From: Nitrospina sp.
GTDB lineage: Bacteria > Nitrospinota > Nitrospinia > Nitrospinales > Nitrospinaceae
NCBI GenBank assembly: GCA_004357435.1
Contig: SMVS01000031.1
Coordinates: 1-7,146 of the forward strand
DNA length: 7,146 bases
Direction of reading: 5' to 3'
In this document: positions 1-5,058 of the stretch, one piece after another
Layout: every line of letters starts with the position of its first letter
Position numbering within the stretch: the stretch's first letter is position 1
The notes under the pieces: model-generated
What the model saw: only the letters and a program-made list of their open reading frames with translations
Database searches by the model: none
Told to the model about the DNA's origin: nothing
Made by a program: the position numbers and the translations under genes

Positions 1-366
1 TACGCCGAGCAGTCGTCCCATGCGGAAATCAAGGCGCAGGCCATGGAGCGGGAGATCAACGATTTGCGGCGGGCGCAGTTCATGGCCGACAAGGTCGGCA
101 CCCTTTATACCGGCACTATTTCCGGTGTGACCGCTTTCGGATTTTTTGTGGAATTGAATGAAGTCTTCGTGGAAGGGCTGGTCCACGTTTCTTCTTTGAG
201 CGATGATTACTACGTTTTTTATGAGCATGAGCACATGCTGAAAGGCCAGCACAAGCACCTCAAATACCGGATCGGCGATGCCGTGAAAGTGCGCCTGGCG
301 CGGGTGGACATCGCCAAAAGGCAAATCGACCTGACTCTGGTTCCGACTCGAAAAACCCGTTCCTGA
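1..366 (+). CDS. rnr: Ribonuclease R, C-terminal fragment (5' end outside window)
   Basis: The reading frame is open from base 1 and ends at TGA 364-366, giving the last 121 residues. A charged helix (about residues 1-30) leads into an S1 RNA-binding domain at about residues 33-117. The S1 signature is clear: TGTISGVTAFGFFVEL, EGLVHVSSL, then DDYY, and a closing YRIGDAVKVRLARVD. This order, with the DDYY segment after the 'VHVS' strand, is the arrangement seen after the RNB catalytic domain in RNase R/VacB 3'-5' exoribonucleases, which degrade structured RNA. The catalytic domain is not in the window. The protein ends soon after the S1 fold, so it lacks the long lysine-rich tail of the E. coli enzyme. 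An internal ATG at 43 is not a likely start because the coding frame continues upstream. RNase II or another S1 protein is possible but less likely. Confidence 0.9.
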   Translation, partial: YAEQSSHAEIKAQAMEREINDLRRAQFMADKVGTLYTGTISGVTAFGFFVELNEVFVEGLVHVSSLSDDYYVFYEHEHMLKGQHKHLKYRIGDAVKVRLARVDIAKRQIDLTLVPTRKTRS

Positions 367-386
367 ATTTTTGCAATTGAAATATT

Positions 387-404
387 CCCCCTTCTTGAAG
401 GGGG
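387..404. repeat. Perfect GC-rich hairpin after rnr, possible terminator
   Basis: CCCCCTTC (387-394) and GAAGGGGG (397-404) are perfect inverted arms separated by TT, so the hairpin would close with a small CTTG loop. It lies 20 bases after the rnr stop. It could end rnr transcription, but only a short T run (414-417) follows after nine bases, so it is not a canonical intrinsic terminator. Its position at the edge of the repeat cluster 418-526 suggests that it may instead be part of that cluster. Confidence 0.5.
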
Positions 405-417
405 CCATGGGGATTTT

Positions 418-489
418 GTCAGCCTGAGCTTATCGAAGGGTGACGGGATAGGAAGCCATGGGGTCATGCTTCGACAGGCTCAGCATGAC
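418..489. repeat. Paired inverted palindromic repeat, copy 1 (units A1 and B1)
   Basis: Two 27-base units lie 18 bases apart: A1 at 418-444 (starts GTCAGCCTGAGC, ends GAAGGGTGAC) and B1 at 463-489 (starts GTCATGCTTCGAC, ends GCTCAGCATGAC). Each is itself an imperfect palindrome; B1 has perfect 8-base arms, GTCATGCT/AGCATGAC. The inner core of B1, read on the minus strand, is CTGAGCCTGTCGAAG, which is the core of unit A (A1 differs from it at two positions). The pair can therefore also fold as one long inverted repeat. A second copy lies at 4203-4282. This resembles REP/BIME-type intergenic repeats; no family name is assigned. Confidence 0.8.
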
Positions 490-508
490 AAAGAAAAATC
501 ACCCCCCG

Positions 509-526
509 CCCTCTTCACAAAGAGGG
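509..526. repeat. Perfect hairpin closing the first repeat cluster
   Basis: CCCTCTT (509-515) and AAGAGGG (520-526) are perfect 7-base arms around the loop CACA. No T run follows on either strand, so this is better read as part of the intergenic palindrome cluster than as a terminator. Confidence 0.6.
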
Positions 527-750
527 AGCTAAATGACTCCTTTAAAAGAGTTCAATCTGAAACTGCGATGAAAAGCTTGGTCCGGAATCACCTTGAGATA
601 ATCACCATCCGCCTCTCCCTCCCTGAAAATAATTGAATCTCCTTTACATTTACTGTTTTTCTTTGGCAGGGAACCTGTTATGCTTGCTGATTGTTGCCGG
701 ATTGAGCACGAAATCATTTCCTGGAAATTGCAGAGTCTTTTTTGAATAAA
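527..750. other. Spacer upstream of the GGDEF gene, no gene seen
   Basis: About 220 bases with no convincing plus-strand frame, no RNA gene and no clear promoter. The minus-strand frame that crosses it mostly mirrors the GGDEF gene. The promoter of the GGDEF gene is presumably here, but I find no good -35/-10 pair. A TTTACA (643-648) and a TTGGCA (663-668) resemble -35 boxes without a matching -10 at normal spacing. Confidence 0.5.
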
Positions 751-2019
751 ATGACTAAAACCTGTTTGATCTATCTGACTGCGGCCCTGACTCCGCTCCT
801 CTGGCAAACTTTCAGTTCCCCGGCGTGGAATAAATCCCTGGGCCAGTCGGTGCTGGATGGCTTTTCCTATCCGTTGTACATGGGTTTCGCCTTGGTGGGT
901 TTTCTGGGCTGGAAACTCAATCAAACGCGGATTTTGTTCAGCTCGATGCTGTTCATCGGCATTGCCTACGCCATGAACTACCCGAACATTTTTTCTTCCT
1001 GGAACATCGACGCGGCGGGATTGAACCAAATCGTCAGCCTGGCCCTGCCGCTGACGCTGGTGATCATTTTCAGTTTGCGGGAAAGCCGCTTCATGGACAC
1101 AGAGAACCTGAAACGCCTGGGTTGGAGCCTGGTGCCACTGGCCCTGTTGATCCTTTGGCGGGCCCGCGGTCCGGTGAGCTTTGGCCAGATCGCCACCCTG
1201 GAAATCATCCCGCTACCCGCCGGATTCCTGCTGCCGCAGATTGCCCTAATATTTTTCCTGCTCTACTTCGTCGGCGTGGCTATGGAAAAAGATAAAAAAA
1301 TCAAGCCGTTCATCTTTGCCACGGGCATCACGATGATTCCCCTGCTGAGCGCGGCCCGCGAGGGTATGGTCCCGCACGGTTTTATTCAGGAGTTGTTCTC
1401 CGCTAGCGGACCCACCCTGCACAACGTGATGGCCTTCGCCGTGATCTGCGGCATTCAGCTCCATGCCATATTCAAAATGTACTGGCAAAGGGTTTACCAG
1501 GACGAGCTTACGGGGATCGGCAACCGCCGGGCGCTCGACGAATACATGGCCACGCTGTCAGGAGAATACGCCCTCGCCATGATGGACATCGACCATTTCA
1601 AGGCTTTTAACGACACCTACGGCCACGATGAAGGCGACAACGTGCTCCGTATGGTGGGCGGCCTCCTGCATCAGGAGCTGGGAGATAAAGTGTACCGGTA
1701 CGGCGGTGAGGAATTCTGTGCCGTTTTTGAGGGCTTTGGGAGCGAAGACGCTTTCATGTTTGCCAATAAGGTTCGCCGCAAACTGGAGGAAAGGGTGTTT
1801 CACATCCGTAAAACCAATTCAAAAAAACAAAAGTCCAGCAAAAGTGATCGCAAAAAGATAAAAACCAAAGGCAAAAAAGTCCAGGTCACCATCAGTGTCG
1901 GACTGGCCAGTCCTTATAAATCCGCAAAAGACCCCAGCGATGTCCTCAAACTGGCTGACCAGGCACTTTACGAAGCGAAGGACCAAGGTAGAAATTGTGT
2001 CATGATTTGGGATCAATAA
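751..2019 (+). CDS. Membrane-anchored GGDEF diguanylate cyclase
   Basis: A 422-residue protein with two parts. Residues 1-241 are hydrophobic with about seven or eight membrane segments (roughly 5-20, 38-55, 59-76, 92-109, 123-136, 155-177, 185-200, 223-241) and match no sensor family I can name. Residues about 250-420 form a GGDEF domain, which makes c-di-GMP from two GTP: DELTGIGNRR opens the domain at 251, DIDHFKAFND holds the first metal ligand D279 and N287, D296 follows in GDNVLR, and the active-site loop GGEEF is at 318-322. The residues needed for catalysis look intact. Two oddities: the inhibitory RxxD site is ELGD (E309, D312), so product inhibition by c-di-GMP is probably lost or weak, and a lysine-rich stretch (about 353-376) interrupts the domain before TISVGLA. 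ATG 751 was chosen; TTG 742 is in frame and adds three residues. Neither start has a clear Shine-Dalgarno sequence. The gene appears to be a single transcription unit. Confidence 0.92.
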   Translation: MTKTCLIYLTAALTPLLWQTFSSPAWNKSLGQSVLDGFSYPLYMGFALVGFLGWKLNQTRILFSSMLFIGIAYAMNYPNIFSSWNIDAAGLNQIVSLALPLTLVIIFSLRESRFMDTENLKRLGWSLVPLALLILWRARGPVSFGQIATLEIIPLPAGFLLPQIALIFFLLYFVGVAMEKDKKIKPFIFATGITMIPLLSAAREGMVPHGFIQELFSASGPTLHNVMAFAVICGIQLHAIFKMYWQRVYQDELTGIGNRRALDEYMATLSGEYALAMMDIDHFKAFNDTYGHDEGDNVLRMVGGLLHQELGDKVYRYGGEEFCAVFEGFGSEDAFMFANKVRRKLEERVFHIRKTNSKKQKSSKSDRKKIKTKGKKVQVTISVGLASPYKSAKDPSDVLKLADQALYEAKDQGRNCVMIWDQ

Positions 2020-2091
2020 CACCTCGGCTTTGGGCGAGCCCCCCTGCTGGACCCGTCCTTCTAAAAATTTTAATTGGCCCTCCGGCAAATT

Positions 2092-2100
2092 TGATATAAA
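2092..2100 (+). promoter_or_regulatory. Probable extended -10 promoter of the lysine-rich/gatC/gatA operon
   Basis: TGATATAAA reads as a TGn extension plus TATAAA (five of six bases of the -10 consensus). A weak TTGGCC (2074-2079) sits 15 bases upstream, and the region before it is AT-rich. Transcription would start near 2107 and leave a leader of about 34 bases that includes the AAGGAA ribosome site at 2128-2133. The same nine bases occur on the minus strand at 6051-6059. Confidence 0.45.
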
Positions 2101-2140
2101 CTCCTGCCTTCAATAAAATTTTATAATAAGGAACGCTTGC

Positions 2141-2359
2141 ATGCCCACTCTTGAAAAGCTCAAAGAACTCATCCCGACTGCCAGGAAAAAGGTCGATGAG
2201 GCCGCTAAAAAAGCGTCGGATCCCAAGAACGATCTTGAGGTTCGGAGTAAAAAGAAAAAATTGAAACGGCTGACCCGTAAAGCCGCCAAGATCGTCTACA
2301 TGGCAAAGAAGAAAGAAGAAAAGAAGAAAAAGAAGAAAGGCGGCGGAGACGCGGCTTGA
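2141..2359 (+). CDS. Small lysine-rich hypothetical protein, first gene of the gatC-gatA unit
   Basis: A 72-residue, extremely basic protein with no cysteine and no signal peptide or membrane segment. It appears to be an antiparallel helical hairpin: an amphipathic helix (about 3-25, LEKLKELIPTARKKVDEAA), a short turn with SDPKND, and a second basic helix (about 32-60). The tail is nearly all lysine and glutamate and ends in GGGDAA. The start is well supported by AAGGAA at 2128-2133, seven bases before ATG. The gene lies 28 bases upstream of gatC on the same strand, so co-transcription is likely. The last 36 bases of the lysine tail (2305-2340) are purines only. I do not recognise a family. 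The composition would suit nucleic-acid or ribosome binding, which is inference only. The ordered N-terminal two thirds and good ribosome site argue that it is a real gene. Confidence 0.75.
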   Translation: MPTLEKLKELIPTARKKVDEAAKKASDPKNDLEVRSKKKKLKRLTRKAAKIVYMAKKKEEKKKKKKGGGDAA

Positions 2360-2387
2360 CCGGTGTCTTCCCTGAAAATACTTTCCC

Positions 2388-2672
2388 ATGCCTGCAAACC
2401 CATTCGACATTGAAAAGGTCGCGACACTGGCCCGGCTGAAACTCACCGAGGATGAGAAAATCCGTCTCGGTGGCCAGTTTGAACGGATTCTTGAATACAT
2501 CGACCAGCTCGACCGGTTGGACACGCAAGCGGTGGAACCGACCACGCATGTCCTGCCTCTGCAAAACGTGTTTCGTGAAGACGAGCTGAAAAAGAACTTC
2601 CCCGATGCGGAGTACTTGCCTCTAGCTCCGCGCCAGGACAAAGGCCATTACGAAGTGCCGCAGATCATCTGA
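2388..2672 (+). CDS. gatC: Aspartyl/glutamyl-tRNA amidotransferase subunit C
   Basis: A 94-residue protein of typical GatC length. The N-terminus (FDIEKVATLARLKLTEDE) is the family signature helix, followed by the helix FERILEYIDQLDRLDT, the turn VEPTTHVLPLQNVFRED and a C-terminal tail rich in charged residues that ends in GHYEVPQII. GatC is a small scaffold that wraps around GatA and contacts GatB in the cytoplasmic GatCAB complex, which amidates mischarged Glu-tRNA(Gln) and/or Asp-tRNA(Asn). Its stop is two bases before the gatA start, so the two subunits are probably translated together. The ATG at 2388 has no clear Shine-Dalgarno sequence, so translation may depend on the upstream lysine-rich gene 28 bases away. 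Confidence 0.95.
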   Translation: MPANPFDIEKVATLARLKLTEDEKIRLGGQFERILEYIDQLDRLDTQAVEPTTHVLPLQNVFREDELKKNFPDAEYLPLAPRQDKGHYEVPQII

Positions 2673-2674
2673 TC

Positions 2675-4126
2675 ATGTTTCAACCCACCCTTGCCCAGGC
2701 CCGGCATCAGCTGAAGGACAAAAAATACTCCGCGGTGGAACTCCTGCAGGCGGTCTATAAAAGAATCGACGCGTTTGACAGCCGGGTGCAGGCCTATGTG
2801 CATCTGACCCGCGATATCGCGCTGAAGCAGGCGGAAGCGGCCGACCAAAAGATTTCAGCCGGGGAGGACGCGCCTCTGCTCGGCATCCCCATCGCCCTCA
2901 AGGATTTGATCTGCATGCAGGGCGCGCGCACCACTTGCGCGTCCCACATCCTGGAACAATTCGTCTCGCCTTACGACGCCACAGTGGTGAAACGTTTGAA
3001 AGACGCCGGGGCCGTGCTGATCGGTAAAACCAACATGGACGAATTCGCCATGGGTTCTTCCAACGAAAACTCATGGTTTCATCCGACCCACAACCCGTGG
3101 GACCTGACCCGCGTGCCGGGCGGGTCGAGCGGCGGGTCGGGCGCGGCGGTCGCCGCCAACGAATGCATCGCCGCCCTGGGAAGCGACACCGGAGGCTCCA
3201 TCCGCCAACCGGCGGGATTCTGCGGCATCACCGGCCTCAAACCAACTTATGGGCGGGTCTCCCGCTTCGGGCTGGTGGCGTTCGCATCGTCGTTCGACCA
3301 GATCGGGCCGATGACCAAGAGCGTCGAAGACGCCGCCTTGCTGATGAACGTCATTGCCGGACACGACCCCATGGACACCACCTCCGCCGACGTGCCGGTG
3401 CCGGATTACAGCGCCGCCCTGCCCCAATCCGTCAAAGGATTAAAAATGGGCATCCCCAAAGAATACTTCACGTCGGGAATCGATCCCGAAGTGGAACGGG
3501 CCGTGCAAAACGCGATTCAATCTCTGGAGTCGATGGGCATAGAAAAAGTGGAAGTCTCCCTGCCGCACACCGAATACGCGGTAGCCACCTATTACGTTCT
3601 GGCCTGTGCCGAGGCCAGCACCAACCTGTCGCGCTACGACGGCGTGCGCTACGGCTTCCGCTCGGAAAAGTCGGGCACCCTGATGGACATGTACACCAAC
3701 ACGCGTGAAGAAGGGTTCGGCGAGGAAGTGAAGCGCCGCATTTTGCTGGGCACGTTCGTTTTGAGTTCGGGATATTACGATGCTTATTATTTGAAAGGCC
3801 AGAAGGTCCGCACCTTGATCAAGCAAGACTTTGATGAGGCTTATAAGAAATGCAATGTGATCGTCGCGCCCATTTCTCCGGCGCCGGCGTTCAAGTTCAA
3901 CGAAAAACTGGACGATCCTCTGCAGATGTACCTGTCGGACATCTTCACCATCTCCGCCAACCTGGCAGGCATCCCGGCGATGTCCATCCCCTGCGGCTTG
4001 TCCGAAGCGGGCCTGCCGATCGGCCTGCAGTTGATGGGCAAACATTTCGACGAAGCCACCCTGCTCAACGTCGGCCACCAGTTCCAGCAAACCACCGACC
4101 ACCACCTCAAACATCCCAAACTTTAA
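2675..4126 (+). CDS. gatA: Aspartyl/glutamyl-tRNA amidotransferase subunit A
   Basis: A 483-residue protein, full length for GatA. It belongs to the amidase-signature family: GIPIALKD carries the catalytic lysine K76, GGSSGGSGAAVAA the cis-serine S151, and GSDTGGSIRQPA the nucleophile S175. The spacing among these three residues (75 and 24) is that of the known Lys-Ser-Ser triad in GatA. GatA hydrolyses glutamine and passes ammonia to GatB, which amidates tRNA-bound glutamate or aspartate. The late motifs DIFTISANLAGIPAMSIPCG and GLPIGLQLMGKHFDEATLL are characteristic of GatA rather than of general amidases. Codon use is GC-rich and continuous, with no break. gatB does not follow; a palindrome cluster and convergent genes do. 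Long frames on both strands inside this gene are shadows of it. Confidence 0.97.
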   Translation: MFQPTLAQARHQLKDKKYSAVELLQAVYKRIDAFDSRVQAYVHLTRDIALKQAEAADQKISAGEDAPLLGIPIALKDLICMQGARTTCASHILEQFVSPYDATVVKRLKDAGAVLIGKTNMDEFAMGSSNENSWFHPTHNPWDLTRVPGGSSGGSGAAVAANECIAALGSDTGGSIRQPAGFCGITGLKPTYGRVSRFGLVAFASSFDQIGPMTKSVEDAALLMNVIAGHDPMDTTSADVPVPDYSAALPQSVKGLKMGIPKEYFTSGIDPEVERAVQNAIQSLESMGIEKVEVSLPHTEYAVATYYVLACAEASTNLSRYDGVRYGFRSEKSGTLMDMYTNTREEGFGEEVKRRILLGTFVLSSGYYDAYYLKGQKVRTLIKQDFDEAYKKCNVIVAPISPAPAFKFNEKLDDPLQMYLSDIFTISANLAGIPAMSIPCGLSEAGLPIGLQLMGKHFDEATLLNVGHQFQQTTDHHLKHPKL

Positions 4127-4131
4127 CCGGG

Positions 4132-4146
4132 CCAGCCTGCGGCTGG
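4132..4146. repeat. Hairpin just after gatA
   Basis: CCAGCC (4132-4137) and GGCTGG (4141-4146) are perfect arms around TGC, five bases after the gatA stop. It could stall or end transcription of the operon, but no T run follows, so it is not a standard intrinsic terminator. Confidence 0.45.
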
Positions 4147-4153
4147 AGGCGAG

Positions 4154-4177
4154 ATTCTTCACTTCGTTCAGAATGAC
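4154..4177. repeat. Small palindromic unit, type C
   Basis: ATTCT (4154-4158) and AGAAT (4170-4174) flank CTTCG-containing sequence and are followed by GAC. This ends in ATGAC like units B1 and B2 and looks like another short intergenic palindrome of the same cluster. The arms are only five bases, so support is modest. Confidence 0.4.
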
Positions 4178-4189
4178 AAAGTTTACTTG

Positions 4190-4282
4190 CCTCCCCAGGG
4201 AGGTCACCCTGAGCCTGTCGAAGGGTCATAAGGACAGGTGATCAAAAGAAATTAGGTCATGCTTCGACAAGCTCAGCATGAC
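4190..4282. repeat. Paired inverted palindromic repeat, copy 2 (units A2 and B2) with flanking hairpin
   Basis: A perfect hairpin CCTCCC/GGGAGG (4190-4203, loop CA) abuts unit A2 (4203-4229, GTCACCCTGAGC to AAGGGTCAT). After 26 bases comes unit B2 (4256-4282), which has the same 8-base arms as B1, GTCATGCT/AGCATGAC. A2 carries the full core CTGAGCCTGTCGAAG; the minus strand of B2 carries it with one change. B1 and B2 differ at a single base (AGGCT versus AAGCT). The A-to-B order and orientation match copy 1, while the spacers differ in sequence and length. This is an intergenic repeat family located in a convergent-gene junction. Confidence 0.8.
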
Positions 4283-4306
4283 AACATACTTTTTCTTCGC
4301 CCTCCG

Positions 4307-4346
4307 TGGTCAGCCTCTTGGGTCCAGCGGCACGCTGGTCAGCCTC
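4307..4346. repeat. Direct repeat around a hairpin at the 3' end of the lipoprotein gene
   Basis: TGGTCAGCCTC occurs at 4307-4317 and again at 4336-4346. Between them CCAGCG (4324-4329) and CGCTGG (4333-4338) form a perfect hairpin with loop GCA. On the minus strand the hairpin starts directly after the stop codon (TGA, 4341-4339) of the DUF4197 gene and may protect or end its mRNA. No U run follows it on that strand. Confidence 0.5.
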
Positions 4347-5058
4347 GTTTTTTGCCGAACACATCTTTTAAAAGTGCGGTGACGCGTGCTGATGGGTCGG
4401 TGCGGATTTTCTTTTCCTCTTCAGCGACCACAAAATACAAACCGTCGAGGGCTTTGCCGGTGACGTAGGCGTCCAGATCGAGGGTCACCGGTTTTTGAAA
4501 CGGCAGGGCCTGAACCGGCCCCATCACCTGTTGGTACAGGCGGGTGACGCCGACTTGAGCCATGCTCCTGGCAATGAGGGGTTGAAAGGCGGCGTGGATA
4601 GTGTTGTAGGTTTTTGATTTGAGAAAATCCGTCGCCGCAGTGTCGCCCCCGTTTAAGATTTTGAGCGCATCGTCGAAGGTGATGTTACGAACGGCATCGA
4701 GGAAAATGGCCCTGGCTTCAGGCGCGGCCTTTTCCGCCGCCTGATTCATGCTCTCTTCAAAAGAATCCACCAACCTGCCGAGTCCAATTTTGCGCGCCAC
4801 TTTCATGGTTTTTTGAATCTCCTCGGGCAACAGGATTTTAATCGCCTGGTTCTGGAGGTAGCCATTGATTTTTGAAACATCCAGCACCGCATTGGCGGTC
4901 GCCACCGACAGAGCCTCCTTGAGACCGGCGATGGTGTTGTCCGTGCCGCCTGTTTTCAAACTGGCATCCAGGCTCCTGGCCATTTGATTCAATTCAGCAC
5001 AGCCGGACAGCGCCGTAAAAAAAATCACCCACAATAGGATAAAGAATCTCTTTTTCAT
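4339..5058 (-). CDS. DUF4197 family lipoprotein
   Basis: A 239-residue protein. Residues 1-19 are a lipoprotein signal peptide: MKKRFF, a hydrophobic core, and the lipobox LSGC with the lipidated cysteine C20. Alanine at +2 predicts sorting to the outer membrane, facing the periplasm. From about residue 43 to the end it matches the DUF4197 family by its characteristic blocks: GLKEALSVATANAV, ILLPEEIQ, RKIGLG, MNQAAEKAAPEA, DALKILNGGDTAATDFL, LDAYVTGKALDGLYF and EEEKKIRTDPSARVT. The family is mainly helical and of unknown function. The start overlaps the stop of the upstream dehydrogenase gene as ATGA (5058-5055), so translation is probably coupled. AGAGGGG (5067-5061) just upstream can serve as ribosome site. 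Nothing is missing relative to the family. Confidence 0.9.
   Translation of the reverse strand: MKKRFFILLWVIFFTALSGCAELNQMARSLDASLKTGGTDNTIAGLKEALSVATANAVLDVSKINGYLQNQAIKILLPEEIQKTMKVARKIGLGRLVDSFEESMNQAAEKAAPEARAIFLDAVRNITFDDALKILNGGDTAATDFLKSKTYNTIHAAFQPLIARSMAQVGVTRLYQQVMGPVQALPFQKPVTLDLDAYVTGKALDGLYFVVAEEEKKIRTDPSARVTALLKDVFGKKRG

Noticed and set aside
387..404. Confident intrinsic terminator for rnr
   Set aside because: The stem is strong, but there is no immediate T run and it belongs to a cluster of palindromes, so it is kept only as a possible terminator.
529..1029. Minus-strand frame of 166 codons covering the spacer and the start of the GGDEF gene
   Set aside because: No domain, no ribosome site, low-complexity polar composition, and half of it mirrors a clear membrane-protein gene.
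2122..2127. Perfect TATAAT
   Set aside because: A transcript from this -10 would start near 2134, after the AAGGAA ribosome site, so it is unlikely to drive the lysine-rich gene; the TGATATAAA at 2092-2100 is better placed.
2000..2641. Minus-strand frame of 213 codons
   Set aside because: Antisense to the lysine-rich gene and gatC; the phenylalanine/leucine runs are the reverse of the lysine codons.
3073..3708. Plus-strand frame of 211 codons inside gatA
   Set aside because: Arginine- and proline-rich translation in another frame of gatA; a shadow of it.
3440..4207. Long minus-strand frame of 255 codons
   Set aside because: It lies antisense to gatA, whose frame has full family motifs. The translation is rich in Q, R, G, H and V without a recognisable domain, typical of the antisense of a GC-rich gene.
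418..4282. CRISPR interpretation of the 27-base repeats
   Set aside because: Only two units per cluster, in inverted orientation, with unequal spacers, and no cas genes.
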